This document shows positions 26,859 to 36,100 of a DNA stretch of 64,000 nt, piece by piece. The translations under genes were made by a program, and so were the position numbers. Each line of letters opens with the position of its first letter. The stretch's first letter is position 1. The notes below the pieces were generated by a model, which worked only from the letters and a program-made list of their open reading frames with translations, searched no databases and was not told where the DNA came from. Source of the DNA: a virus. The stretch covers positions 102,844 to 166,843 of IMG/VR virus record IMGVR_UViG_3300045993_000425; one strand, given 5' to 3'.

Positions 26859-27443
26859 TTAGATTGCTGCCCTCTTCTGAGCCATTAGACGGCTCCTGGC
26901 TCGCATTACAGCCTTGGGGTAGGCCTCTGCCTCATGTGTCCACTCAAGCCTGCCAGCGAGCATCTCCCTGGCTCTACCGGGGCCCTGGTTGTAGGCCAGA
27001 AGGATGTGCTCAGGCTGCTTGAAGCGACTGGACAGGTAGGTGAGGTACTCGATCCCCACCTTCACGTTGTCCACAGGGTCGAACCTGTCCACATCTGCGT
27101 CCATCCTGTCAGCCATCCACTCCCAGGTAGACCTGACGAACTGCATCAGACCACCGGCACCTGTAGGGCTCTCAGCGTCAGGATTGAAATTGGACTCCAC
27201 CTCGATGACAGCCAGAACGAGAAGAGGGTCGATGCCTCGATAGGAAGCCGCCTCTACCTGAGCAGATAGCTGGTGGATGTCTACCCCCTCTAGACCATCC
27301 TTGGATGACAGGTAGCGGTGTACCCAGCTATCAGGACGGACAGAGGTATGAGACAGAGGGGCTGGTAGCTCTGCGACTGAAGTCGCCCAGAGAAGGAGGA
27401 ACAGAGTAAGTCGGAGTTTCGAGCGCCACCCGATCCGAGCCAT
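26859..27443 (-). CDS. lytic transglycosylase (SLT family) with signal-like N-terminus
   Basis: A murein transglycosylase that cuts the N-acetylmuramic acid-N-acetylglucosamine bond with formation of a 1,6-anhydro ring. The 194 residues show the SLT signatures in order: VIEVESNF with the catalytic Glu near residue 75, GLMQFV, and ILLAYNQGP near 150. Residues 9-28 (KLRLTLFLLLWATSVAELPA) form a hydrophobic signal or anchor. The ribosome site GAGGGGAGGGACAG is very strong. Lying among head genes, it may be a virion-carried enzyme that opens the wall during entry, or an exported lysis enzyme; the N-terminal segment favours export. Confidence 0.9.
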   Translation of the reverse strand: MARIGWRSKLRLTLFLLLWATSVAELPAPLSHTSVRPDSWVHRYLSSKDGLEGVDIHQLSAQVEAASYRGIDPLLVLAVIEVESNFNPDAESPTGAGGLMQFVRSTWEWMADRMDADVDRFDPVDNVKVGIEYLTYLSSRFKQPEHILLAYNQGPGRAREMLAGRLEWTHEAEAYPKAVMRARSRLMAQKRAAI

Positions 27444-27456
27444 CTGTCCCTCCCCT

Positions 27457-27720
27457 CTAGGTTTCCAGCAGAACCACCAGCCCCTCTAGACGCTGACCTA
27501 CTAGCTGTCCTGAGATGGAGACGCGAGCCCACTCTGGGTTGACATCTAGGTCGAAAGATTCTGGACGGTGTTTGTCCAGCGTGACCTCTACCTCTAGACC
27601 ACCATCGCAGAACGACACCAGGGCTGCCCCCAGTGCCTGCCCAGATGAGTCTTGGACAAGCACCGGGTTCTCCACCTGTATGCCTACGACGATCTTTTTG
27701 AAGACGACCAGATCGGACAT
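27457..27720 (-). CDS. small beta-rich hypothetical protein, 87 aa
   Basis: I prefer the ATG at 27720 (MSDLVVFKKIVVGIQ) because GGAGG lies four bases upstream; an earlier GTG at 27744 overlapping the Hsp20 stop is possible. The sequence alternates strands (ENPVLVQDSSGQALGAALVS, then LEVEVTLDK) and ends GLVVLLET, so a small beta barrel or sandwich is likely. No family is recognised. It is coupled to the small heat-shock gene upstream and followed 13 bases later by the lytic transglycosylase. Confidence 0.6.
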   Translation of the reverse strand: MSDLVVFKKIVVGIQVENPVLVQDSSGQALGAALVSFCDGGLEVEVTLDKHRPESFDLDVNPEWARVSISGQLVGQRLEGLVVLLET

Positions 27721-27743
27721 ATGACCTCCGATCTGCTCTAGCA

Positions 27744-28073
27744 CTACTTGATCTGGATGCTGGTTCCCTTGGCCTCATCGGATAGAGTAAACACTATCGT
27801 CAGAAGCCCATCCTCCAGTGTAGCCAGGGGATTTACCCAGTGTCGCTTCAGACGAACTAGGTGCTTTACTTCTCGCTCACCCTTGCGCCCTTTGATCGTC
27901 AGCTTCCCGTCGACCAGCTCGACCTTGAGCTCGCCCTTCTTGAAGCCTGGAACCTCGACCTCGACCGTCAGCTTCCCTTCACCTAGCAGCACCTTGACTC
28001 GGTCTGACACTGGTTCCGGCCACGCAAAATGATTCATCGGGTACAAGCCACTGATCCACACGTTGTCTGCCAT
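27744..28073 (-). CDS. small heat-shock protein (Hsp20/alpha-crystallin family)
   Basis: A 109-residue protein in which residues 25-109 form an alpha-crystallin domain: LTVEVEVPGFKKGELKVELV, the strand pair DGKLTIKGRK, then a GLLTIVF strand where the family has G-x-L and a short C-terminal tail ending SIQIK. Hsp20 proteins hold unfolding proteins in an ATP-independent way. The N-terminal arm is short (about 24 residues), as in other phage-coded members such as those of cyanophages. AGGAGG precedes the ATG, and a likely promoter lies at 28091-28118. With GroEL and a GroES-like protein also coded in this window, it points to a phage chaperone set. Confidence 0.85.
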   Translation of the reverse strand: MADNVWISGLYPMNHFAWPEPVSDRVKVLLGEGKLTVEVEVPGFKKGELKVELVDGKLTIKGRKGEREVKHLVRLKRHWVNPLATLEDGLLTIVFTLSDEAKGTSIQIK

Positions 28074-28090
28074 ATAGGCCTCCTAGCAGA

Positions 28091-28118
28091 AGGATAAACA
28101 CATCTGATAGTGTGTCAA
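28091..28118 (-). promoter_or_regulatory. probable promoter for the Hsp20 unit
   Basis: On the minus strand TTGACA (28113-28118), a 16-base spacer and TATCCT (28091-28096) lie upstream of the Hsp20 ATG at 28073. The -35 box is perfect, the -10 box is a moderate match. Confidence 0.5.
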
Positions 28119-28519
28119 GCGTTGCCCATCTTCCATTGCATCCGATTCGGCTCATTGTATCGAAACCGGATCTCATGATGGTCTTCCTCTTGGATCTTGC
28201 CAGCTAGGATAGCCGCCTGGTCGCAGAAGTCCTTGTCGCTGACGAGCAGCTTTGGTAGGAGGTCATCAAAGAAGTCATCAGGCAGCCTAGCTAGCAGATT
28301 GATTGCCCGGTCTACCCTGCCCACCTTGGCTTCATTTGTAGCTAACCCCACCACTTGCTTCATGAAAAGGCTGGGAAGTAGGTCGCCATCCTTCAGCAGG
28401 CTTCTCAGGATGAGTAGCTGGTTCTCGGTTTCTTTCTCTGTCTTCGCCTGGAGCAGGACATCGATCATGCCCTTGGTGGGATTCTCTTGCTCTTCAGTTC
28501 GCTTTCGCTCGTGTCCCAT
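28115..28519 (-). CDS. hypothetical helical protein, 134 aa
   Basis: A charged, helical protein beginning MGHERKRTEEQENPTKGMID. It continues as a series of amphipathic helices (ENQLLILRSLLKDGDLLPSL, FDDLLPKLLVSDKDFCDQAA), giving the look of a small helical-repeat protein, and ends NEPNRMQWKMGNA. I do not recognise it. It overlaps the upstream small gene by 55 bases, which is long for this genome, and its last codons overlap the predicted Hsp20 promoter. Confidence 0.65.
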   Translation of the reverse strand: MGHERKRTEEQENPTKGMIDVLLQAKTEKETENQLLILRSLLKDGDLLPSLFMKQVVGLATNEAKVGRVDRAINLLARLPDDFFDDLLPKLLVSDKDFCDQAAILAGKIQEEDHHEIRFRYNEPNRMQWKMGNA

Positions 28520-28656
28520 GTTGGCTCCTCTAGTCCAATCAGCCTACCGATGACCTCGTCCAGACATGACCTGTGGTCTACCGCCATTTCATCTGCGACC
28601 AAGCGGAGAGCCTGCTCTACGGGCAGCTTTTCAGCCTTCTTGCACACCTGACACAT
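28465..28656 (-). CDS. small CxxC-containing hypothetical protein, 63 aa
   Basis: I choose the ATG at 28656 because TGGAGGTTCCG gives an excellent ribosome site; an upstream GTG would destroy that spacing. The protein starts MCQVCKKAEKLPVEQAL. With one later cysteine (HRSCLDEVI) and a histidine beside it, it could bind a metal ion or resemble the N-terminus of zinc-finger adaptor proteins. It is first in the unit downstream of the capsid terminator and overlaps the next gene in another frame. Confidence 0.55.
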   Translation of the reverse strand: MCQVCKKAEKLPVEQALRLVADEMAVDHRSCLDEVIGRLIGLEEPTWDTSESELKSKRIPPRA

Positions 28657-28714
28657 CGGAACCTCCACTATGTTCTAGCAGAACGAACACCAGCTAGACT
28701 GCCTCCACAAACGC

Positions 28715-28740
28715 AAAAAGGCCCGGTGAGAACCGGGCCT
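28715..28740 (-). terminator. Rho-independent terminator after the major capsid gene
   Basis: A perfect 9-bp stem (28719-28727 with 28732-28740, AGGCCCGGT type) with a 4-base loop. On the minus strand the stem is followed by TTTTT, so it stops transcripts coming from the capsid gene, which ends 30 bases upstream. Confidence 0.93.
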
Positions 28741-28769
28741 CTTCGCTGCTATCTAGCCAGGATTACTGA

Positions 28770-30227
28770 CTAAAGAGCACCAACCAGGTTATCCACGATC
28801 ACGTTCTTGCGGGGCTGGAAGCAGGCCAGCGTCAGGAACCGGAAGTGGGCCTCAGGGGTCGAGAGATCCGAAACCGCGAGCTTGAGGCGGCTGTAGGGGC
28901 TCAGTTCCTTGATGCCCATTGTGTCGGGCTGGAGGAGGAAGCCGGTCACGAAGCCAGGGAGCCGGTTGCCGAGGTCGAGGAACGTGGTCGTCCCACCGCT
29001 CGCCGCTACAACGCGGCCGATGAAGCGGAAGTTGACAGCCTTCGTTCCCGCACCAGCCGCAGAGCGGTAGATGTTGTAGAACTTGGCAGTCACGTTCGTG
29101 ATGATGAGACGCGCCGAGCCGGTCGGGCCAGTGATGGCTACCTTGTGGATACCAGCGGTGTCGCCACCGAGGCCGAACGGAGCCGACTCACCAGCCTCGT
29201 TGCAGGCAGTGACGATGTAGCGGTAGGTGCCGGTCGCGAGCGCACCAGCTACAGTCGCACCGTAGTCAGTCAGCGCACCGGCACCGACAGTCGGAGCCGA
29301 AGGGGAGGTCGTGCGAGCACGCGCCCAGGTCGTCTTGCCCGAGAGGAAGCGGCTGGTTTCGATCTTGACGACGCCACCGTGGACATACTGGCGGGAGAGG
29401 TCCGCACCAGAGACATCGACAGCCGAGCCACCAGCCATCATGCGCTGACCGATTGGAGCGAAAGCCCCGTTGACGGCCCCGATGAGGGTCTTGTTGTAGG
29501 CCGAGGCGACGAGCGGGTCAACGTATAGGTCCTTCGCCTCGCCCATGTTCATCTGGCTACGAACGTGCGCGTCTTCGACTACCGACTGAGTGAGAACGCC
29601 ACCGCCAGTGAGGACGATAGAGAGGTTCGAGCCGAACTCCTCGAGCATCAGGTCATGGCTGTTGAACTGGTAATCCGAGGCGCGAACCTGGATGTCGACA
29701 CCGTGGATGTTCGGGAGAGCCGGAACCGCTAGCGGGTTACCATCGAACACGCCCGCGTTGCTGAAGTCAGCGTAACCCCGGAAGATGTCGTACTCCACAT
29801 CCATTGCGATCTTCTTCGCAGCGTCCTCGGCAGCCCGCTCATCAGCCTTCTTGCCGTCAACCGTTTCGACAAGATTCGCAACGACGGTCGTGCGACGAAG
29901 GTGAGAGTAGAAGGCCATCGGTACGACTACCCGGATGATGCTGCTGGTCTCTTCCTGACCGACTGCGCCTTCAAGCTGCGCCGAGCCGCCGAACTGGCCG
30001 TAGTCCAGCTGGCGATCGAATTGCGCGAGGGTCGACTTGCAGCTCTCGACCTTGATCACCTTCTGGAGCTTGATGATGTCTTCCTTCCAGCATACGTTCT
30101 GAATGACTGGAGAAAGGTCTTCGATCTGTAGCGCGGAGCCCTGAGTCTGCGAACCAGGGAAACCACCCTGCTGACCACCTTCGAGTGCCTTCACTAGGCC
30201 CTGGAGATTACCGATGAGATTTTCCAT
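28770..30227 (-). CDS. major capsid protein, HK97-like, with Ig/FnIII-like insertion
   Basis: A 485-residue protein placed directly downstream of a scaffold-like gene and followed by a strong terminator, as major capsid genes often are. The N-terminal region (SSIIRVVVPMAFYSHLRRTT) and the later MDVEYDIFRGYADFSN, with a following domain of strands and helices, fit the HK97 fold. Near residues 310-420 a Thr/Ser/Gly-rich stretch (ALATGTYRYIVTACNEAGES) reads like a fibronectin-III or Ig-like domain inserted before the last strands, as in capsids with surface decorations. The end is FQPRKNVIVDNLVGAL. No clear Glu-x cleavage site is seen at the N-terminus. AAAAGGA precedes the ATG. Confidence 0.85.
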   Translation of the reverse strand: MENLIGNLQGLVKALEGGQQGGFPGSQTQGSALQIEDLSPVIQNVCWKEDIIKLQKVIKVESCKSTLAQFDRQLDYGQFGGSAQLEGAVGQEETSSIIRVVVPMAFYSHLRRTTVVANLVETVDGKKADERAAEDAAKKIAMDVEYDIFRGYADFSNAGVFDGNPLAVPALPNIHGVDIQVRASDYQFNSHDLMLEEFGSNLSIVLTGGGVLTQSVVEDAHVRSQMNMGEAKDLYVDPLVASAYNKTLIGAVNGAFAPIGQRMMAGGSAVDVSGADLSRQYVHGGVVKIETSRFLSGKTTWARARTTSPSAPTVGAGALTDYGATVAGALATGTYRYIVTACNEAGESAPFGLGGDTAGIHKVAITGPTGSARLIITNVTAKFYNIYRSAAGAGTKAVNFRFIGRVVAASGGTTTFLDLGNRLPGFVTGFLLQPDTMGIKELSPYSRLKLAVSDLSTPEAHFRFLTLACFQPRKNVIVDNLVGAL

Positions 30228-30275
30228 TTTGCTATCCTTTTCCTTTGCAGCGAGTGTGCCGGCCAGCAGGCGCGG

Positions 30276-31157
30276 TTACTTCGTTTCCTTGAAGATGTCA
30301 GCCAGAGCAGCCCGGTCGACGTTGCGGCAGTAGAAGCCAGTGATGAGATCACGGTCCGATTTCGCGAGCTTCGGGTCGGCAGTCTTGACCTTGAGAGCCT
30401 CGTGAAGTTCAGCCGAAGACATCTCGGTGAAGGCCTTGCCCTTGCGGGGCGATTCCGTCTTGGCCATCGGGATGAAGGTCAGACCATTGACAGCCTTGCG
30501 CTGCGGAGCGGTCGCGAGTTTGCCGAGGCCTTCGACGACCTGAGCCATCTGCTCCATCGACTTACGCAGGGTCGAGAGCTCACCCTCGAGCTCCTTGACT
30601 TTCGCCTCGCTCTTGAAAGCACCAGGAGGAGGAGCCGAGGGACCAGCGGACGGACCAGCCGAGGGGCCGGGACCAGCCGAGGGACCAGGAGGAGGACCGG
30701 CGGGCGGGCCACCAGGACCACCAGCACCCTGACCAGCCTTCATCTGAGCAGCAGCCTGAATCGCCTGGACGTGCATCTCGAAGTCCTGGGGAGGGAGCTG
30801 GGCATAGAGGCTAGTAAGCTCCTCAACAGAGGGAGCCGCACCTTCCGCACCGGCAGCCGGATCGGCCGAGGGAGCACCCTCTGGGCCAGCCGGAGGAGCA
30901 CCTTCAGGGCTCGCGGACGGGCCAGGAGGAGGACCAGCCGAGGCAGACGCATCAGGGCTACCCTCAAGACCAGCCGATGGGGAGGCCTCGGGTGAAGCCG
31001 AGGGGGAAGCCTCGGGGCTGCCTTCGGACTGCTCATTGAACTTCTTCAGGTTCGTGCGCTTCGCCTCATTCTTGGCGATGGTCGCAAGTTCGGTCTGAAC
31101 CTGATTGACGAGGTCGAGAAGCTCTGCTTCCGACATTTTGAATCCTGGGGTTGCCAT
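30276..31157 (-). CDS. scaffold-like head assembly protein, Pro/Ala/Ser-rich
   Basis: A 293-residue protein directly upstream of the capsid gene. Residues 1-40 form a helix, residues 45-105 and 140-180 are low-complexity Pro-Ala-Ser-Gly repeats (SPEASPSASPEASPSA), and between and after them lie helices, including a coiled coil (KVKELEGELSTLRKSMEQMA). The C-terminus is a compact charged region (SDRDLITGFYCRNVDRAALA). This make-up (helices, disorder, short C-terminal domain, position) fits a scaffolding or capsid-binding protein. It contains FKSEAK and AKTESPRK, candidate protease sites. GGAGAG precedes the ATG. Confidence 0.65.
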   Translation of the reverse strand: MATPGFKMSEAELLDLVNQVQTELATIAKNEAKRTNLKKFNEQSEGSPEASPSASPEASPSAGLEGSPDASASAGPPPGPSASPEGAPPAGPEGAPSADPAAGAEGAAPSVEELTSLYAQLPPQDFEMHVQAIQAAAQMKAGQGAGGPGGPPAGPPPGPSAGPGPSAGPSAGPSAPPPGAFKSEAKVKELEGELSTLRKSMEQMAQVVEGLGKLATAPQRKAVNGLTFIPMAKTESPRKGKAFTEMSSAELHEALKVKTADPKLAKSDRDLITGFYCRNVDRAALADIFKETK

Positions 31158-31193
31158 AGTAGTCTCTCCAGTAGGGTCGTTGTCAGGAAACGA

Positions 31194-31682
31194 CTAGACC
31201 GAAGCCTGGCTGCCCCATTCGATGCTGTCGAAGGTCGTGATGAGAGTACCGCCGGCGATGTCGGCCTGACCGATGATCTTGGAGCCAACCGAGCGGCCCG
31301 AGGGATCGAATCCGTAAACCTCGACGCGCATGCCAGTGCGGACGAGTTCGCCAAAGACAGTGAGCTCAGTGGCGCGGCTGGTGCTTCCGGCGGCGGCGGT
31401 ATCGAGGACGACCTTGATGACGTTGGGCGAGTAGACTCGCTGGGTCAGGCCGAGAGCATCAACCGCACCCGAGAGAGCGGCAGGCTGCGAACCGAACTTG
31501 ATGACGGCTTCAACCGAGCTGTCAACCGCACCGACAGTGCCGGGGAACGCAACGGTCAGGTAGAGGTCGCCATTGCCGTCGTAGGACTTGGAAACCGGAA
31601 CCGGGTCGAGAGCAACCGCAAGACGCAGGTTGAGACGCTCCTGAAGGGACTGCGCCTGGATTTCGCTTTTCTGAGTAGCCAT
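31194..31682 (-). CDS. putative virion structural or decoration protein, 162 aa
   Basis: A beta-rich protein with short strands and glycine turns (SKSYDGNGDLYLTVAFPGTV, TSRATELTVFGELVRTGMRV), low in cysteine and charge, and starting MATQKSEIQAQSLQERL. Its place just upstream of the scaffold and capsid genes suggests a head protein such as a decoration protein, but no family signature is seen. GGAGT precedes the ATG. The GC-rich hairpin-like GCGGCACGGGCCGC lies about 25 bases before the start, in the leader. It is the first gene of the capsid operon. Confidence 0.6.
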   Translation of the reverse strand: MATQKSEIQAQSLQERLNLRLAVALDPVPVSKSYDGNGDLYLTVAFPGTVGAVDSSVEAVIKFGSQPAALSGAVDALGLTQRVYSPNVIKVVLDTAAAGSTSRATELTVFGELVRTGMRVEVYGFDPSGRSVGSKIIGQADIAGGTLITTFDSIEWGSQASV

Positions 31683-31782
31683 CTTGGACTCCTATGAAAT
31701 GTTTCGCGGCACGGGCCGCTTGCATCTCAGAGATTCTCATTGGTTAAGATAGCCCGGTTTTGTGGCGGCAATCTTCTAAACC

Positions 31783-32088
31783 ATGAGAACTTGTACCAGA
31801 TGTGGGATATCGCATACCGATGTACACCATACTCGCTGCTCGGAATGCAGAAGGAAGACTCGAGCGGCAGGCAAATGGCCAGAATGCACCATCTGCGGCT
31901 GGCACCGTAGAGAGGAGTCCCAAGGTGTCTGCTGGCGATGTAGTGGACTGCGGAATTGCACGAAGTGCCTGGAGAGACTTCCTATTCTACTCTTCCAGAC
32001 TAAGAGGCGAGTGTGCCGAGCTTGCCGACAAGAAGCTCGTACTTCCTCTTACGATGCGGACTTCCAGGTGCTCTCTCGCTCTTCTTGA
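31783..32088 (+). CDS. multi-zinc-ribbon small protein
   Basis: A plus-strand frame of 101 codons in an otherwise minus-strand head region. It holds five or six cysteine pairs at regular spacing: CTRC, CSEC, CTIC, CWRC, CTKC and CRAC. Such a pattern is very unlikely by chance and is typical of zinc ribbons, including the N-terminal parts of phage HNH proteins (CSECRRKTRA resembles them). No His-Asn-His motif is present. There is no good ribosome site, and its last 89 bases overlap the tail of the GGDEF gene on the other strand. It may be a small DNA-binding protein or a remnant of a homing-type gene. Confidence 0.5.
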   Translation: MRTCTRCGISHTDVHHTRCSECRRKTRAAGKWPECTICGWHRREESQGVCWRCSGLRNCTKCLERLPILLFQTKRRVCRACRQEARTSSYDADFQVLSRSS

Positions 32089-32788
32089 CCATTGGATCAA
32101 GGAGTCCTGCACCAGCAATGGGGCTACGAAGGAGAGGGGCTTGGTTCTTGACGCTGTCTGGGATCTCAGGCTCGTCCCCTACAGGAACCGGACCAGCGGA
32201 GCCAGGGAGCAGCGAATGAGCGTGATTTTTAGCCTGCCCTGGAGGTCTGCCAGCTGCCTTCTTTGCATTCTTGGCATGGATGAGAGCCTGCTCTGCTTGA
32301 TCTGGACTGTCAGCTAGGCCTACGCTGACGCTGTGACGATGCTGCCCCATGATGGGAGGAAGCTGGTCGAGCTCTTCTCGCATTCTACGAACGAAGGCAT
32401 GGGCCTGCTCTGGCTTGTCAAAGTGCGCTCGGAACTCGTCACCACCTACTCGATACAGCTTGCCGCTATTGGACCGGCTAGCGCGACTGATGGCTCCACC
32501 CATCGCCTGGATGGCTTCATCACCTACCGACTGCCCCCACAGCTTGTTGACGACCCCGAAGTCATTGAAGTCGATCATTACATGGACACCAGGCCTATCC
32601 CGACTCAGGAAGTCTTGCGTGTAAGCCAACTTGTTGCCTACGCCAGGAACCATCGTGTCAATAAACAGATGCCGTGCAACGACCTTGGCTGATTCAGGAG
32701 CGACCTGACGCAACAACTTCAGGTGCCGCCCCAGTTCCGATTCGATCTTCCAGAGCTGCTCGCCTGGTTCTCTTTTCGTGATCTGCAT
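32000..32788 (-). CDS. GGDEF-domain protein (diguanylate cyclase-like)
   Basis: A 262-residue protein with a GGDEF domain at about residues 40-170, the fold that makes cyclic di-GMP from two GTP. The key loop YRVGGDEF is intact. The metal-binding segment reads MIDFNDFGVVNKLWGQ, and VGDEAIQAMG follows, so the first Asp and the substrate Asn are kept while the usual second Asp of DxD is Asn. No membrane or sensor domain is present; the C-terminal 90 residues are basic and low-complexity, with KKSERAPGS. TAGGAG precedes the ATG. It lies in the head operon between the protease polyprotein and the capsid genes, an odd place for a signalling enzyme. Confidence 0.8.
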   Translation of the reverse strand: MQITKREPGEQLWKIESELGRHLKLLRQVAPESAKVVARHLFIDTMVPGVGNKLAYTQDFLSRDRPGVHVMIDFNDFGVVNKLWGQSVGDEAIQAMGGAISRASRSNSGKLYRVGGDEFRAHFDKPEQAHAFVRRMREELDQLPPIMGQHRHSVSVGLADSPDQAEQALIHAKNAKKAAGRPPGQAKNHAHSLLPGSAGPVPVGDEPEIPDSVKNQAPLLRSPIAGAGLLDPMVKKSERAPGSPHRKRKYELLVGKLGTLAS

Positions 32789-32796
32789 AAACTCTC

Positions 32797-33090
32797 CTAC
32801 TCGAACTGGAACTCAGGCACAAGGTCTTCGTGATTGCCGTCTTTGATGTCATCCTCATGCACCACTTGCCAGTAGGCACTGTGCTCCAACTGCTGCATAC
32901 GGCTCAGGATGCGACCAGTCAGAGGACCAGGCGGAATCATTCCCTCGAGGAAGTCGTCGTGGTCCTCGAGGATGCTGATGACTCCACCAATGATGGCAAA
33001 CCGCCCCATCAGTCGCCTCTCGACATGAGGGTACTTATCCGCATAGACACGATAGATTCGGTACACACCATTCATTCCGACTTTGCTCAT
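32797..33090 (-). CDS. hypothetical protein, 97 aa
   Basis: A small protein (MSKVGMNGVYRIYRVYADKY ...) with an acidic C-terminal half (EDDIKDGNHEDLVPEFQFE). The centre (FAIIGGVISILEDHDDFLEG) is hydrophobic but too short and polar-flanked to be a clear membrane span. There are no cysteines. The ATG follows the protease polyprotein stop by 12 bases, with a weak GAGAAACC ribosome site, and its own stop is eight bases before the GGDEF gene. The family is unknown. Confidence 0.6.
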   Translation of the reverse strand: MSKVGMNGVYRIYRVYADKYPHVERRLMGRFAIIGGVISILEDHDDFLEGMIPPGPLTGRILSRMQQLEHSAYWQVVHEDDIKDGNHEDLVPEFQFE

Positions 33091-33102
33091 TGGTTTCTCA
33101 GT

Positions 33103-36100
33103 TTAGGTGGCTGGGAACTGCTGCATGGCTACGATACCTTTTGTAGCAGGGTTGCCAGCGAGGAAGGGAGAGAAGAACAGTTGGGCCCGACTCTGGTCTG
33201 GTAGTTTAGCGATCAACTGCAAGTCTCGCAGCCTACGAATCGCCTCACGCTTGGAAGGAGTCGGAATGCCAAGCCTGGTCATGTGGTTGGCTAGGTCGGT
33301 CGACTTGAGTTTACTGATCCAGTTGATGGTGGATGGGTGAGGAGCATTAAATGCCCAAGCGTCGAAAGGATTAGCACGGCTGTTCTTCACCGCTCTATTA
33401 CCTCCGAAGCCCCAGTAATCAGGGATCCAAGGAGTACCCTTACCCCCGCCGAGCGAAAGACCGTTGTCGATCAGATGGATACCTCCAGGTGTCACCATCC
33501 AGTTACCACTGTGACGGTCGTTGTTGCCCAAGATCATATCCATCAAGGCTAGCCTGTCGAGGAGCCCAGACCTGAAATGTTCAGCTACTTGGTCCCTGTG
33601 TCCATTGCCTCTATGTTCAGCCCCATCGACACGCAACTGACTGGAGTAAGGCTCACCATGTCCTGGGTGCAAGAAAGCTGCTGTCACAGGTACATGATCT
33701 CCTAGCCCGAACACCTTGTGGGCCAGTTCGTAGAATGCGGCCTCTCGATGGGCTGGGGTGTAGTCATCAAAGCTAGCATGACCGAAGTAATCCATAGTCG
33801 GACCAGCTGGCTTGACCCACCCTACATGACCAGCAGTGCTGGCTAGCCACTTGGCGTCCCCACCCTCCCGCTCAGTCAACCCCATCCTCTGCCCTATGAG
33901 GTTCTTTTCACCATCTTCGTCCAGATCGATGCCGTCGATCAATGCAATCTGGCCTGGAGAATGAGCATGGTGAGGGATGCCGTGCCTGGATGCGCTGACG
34001 ACGAGCCCGCTGCCTACCTGCCTGGGGTGCCTGATGACATCGAAGTGCGTACTGCTAGTGATATGCTCTGGCAGGATAGCGAGAGTACCCTTGCTATCCA
34101 TGACGAAAGTCCGACGATTGATACCTAGCGGACTAGTCGGATCACCCAATTTGACGAGATGGGTCTCCTGCCCCATCTTAGGACCAGCAGCCCAGCGAAT
34201 GGCACCCAACTCAATGTTCTTGCCCTTGTACTTGATGACCTTTGGAGCCGCTGGCGGATTGACAGGAGCGGGTTGATTGCCTGGGTCGGTAGCCTTCCTA
34301 AGCTGTGCAGCTAGCCGCTCACCCTTGGATAGCGAATGCGAGAGGATGTGCGGAAGCATAAAAGCGTAATAGGCAAACATGGCTGGGGTGGTTCCAAACT
34401 GAAGTTCGAGCTCATGCATGACATGAGCGCACCGAGCAGGCATTGAGCCGCCATCCGACCAATCTGTTTCGTCCGAATCATTGCTCGCCTTGCTTTCATC
34501 CTTGAGTAGCTTCCGGTCGTATGGGACTCCATACCGATCTAGCATATGCTTGGCAGCCATGAAGAAAACCCGATGGTCTGTACCGGCGTTCTCTGCCTGG
34601 TTCTGCCAGCCCCTCTGAAGTTCATGCGGCTCAATAGAGAGCCAGTGCAACCAGAAGCCAGGGAAGAGGGCCTGCTCTCCGATGTCCTCTCCATACCGGC
34701 GGCGGATCTTCTCTCGAGTGAACTGCACCGCTGGGTGCCGGTCATAGTAGTACTTGTCGATATCCTGCCAGAGAGGCTCGTGCTCTGCATTCAGCATGCT
34801 CGACTTGACTTGCTCGATCTGCGGGTCGCCATTCATGAGGCCAAAGGTGTGCCTGAGGAAGTGCGTGTCAGGTACGACGACATTGCCGCTGCCGATCATG
34901 CCAAGGAGATAGCGGAGAGTCTTGACCGCAAAGCCTGAGGCGACAGGCATACCTGGGTCAAGTCCCTTGTTTCTGGAGCTATTCCTGTCCTTCTCGTTCT
35001 GCGACTTCAGCTCCAGGATGTGTCTGCTGATCTCGCGACCATCTGCACCATGCTGACCCACCATTCCACTCAGAAGCTGGTGGAAGGCGTGGTAGTCCTC
35101 AGTGCGGTCCCATTTTCCATCCGAGGGAGGATTGCGACCCTCGAGGCCTACTGGGCGTAGATACGGCTCCCCCTTCGTCTCACCTTCCTTCGTCCAGGCA
35201 GTAGAGCGACGACTGTCTCGGATGGAGAAGAAATCCTTCATGAACTCAGGCATCATGTGACCAACAGATGCCGCCTTGAACTCCTTGAAGTACTGGTCCT
35301 TGAGGTCCTGGGGAAGCTCAACCGTAGGGTCCCACTTGTGGTTGTGCATCATGTCAATAACGCGAGCAAAAGCAAGCTCTTGGAGCGGGACGGCCGTGTT
35401 ACCAGTGATGAATACCTGACCAGATCGTCTGGCAACGAAGAAGCTGTTCGGCACTACAGGACACCAGACTGGTACTTTTCCGACGAACTCCCGCCTGTGG
35501 CTGCTTTCGAGTCGAGTGAACTTGCGCTGCTGTACACTCACATTGAAGCAGCCTGTCATCTTCGGGATGTTCTTCATCTTGTCAGACTTCGGAGAATACA
35601 TCGACATATCGCGCCAGTAGCTGTATGCCACACCACCAGTTAGCGTAACCAAAGCCTGGAAAGCGTCAGCCTGCTCTCTTCTACCAGTTGTCAGCGTTTT
35701 CCTGGCCTTCCAGTTGGAGTGCTCCTTGTGCTGATTGATACAACCGTCACCCAAGATCATGGACTCCTTGAGTCGTTCCAGAGCGTGACGATCTAGATCA
35801 ACAAGAGTGGCAACTGTAAGCGTTCTATCTGGACACCTAGATATTAGCATGTTGCTTAGGCGAGTCCCAATTCGCCATACATACTTGCCATCCTTCGGGA
35901 AACTGTACCGAGTCCACTCACCATCTCTGCCAGATGGACCAAGCCTAGACAACAGAGCATCGATCCTGGCGCACTTCTCTGGATTGGCTGTTGGGCTCTG
36001 AACCAAGAAGCATCCTTGACGATCCGGCTTGGTCTTGTTCTTGAAATGCCTAATGAATCCATCTGTGACAAACCAACCAAGAAGCTCTGCTTCATCTCCA

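Noticed and set aside
28845-29528. A 227-codon plus-strand frame antisense to the major capsid gene.
   Set aside because: Antisense shadow of a highly biased capsid gene, rich in Arg and Ser, without start signals.
31700-31730. GCGGCACGGGCCGC hairpin before the gene at 31682.
   Set aside because: Only five base pairs and no T-run, so not a terminator; it may be a leader structure.
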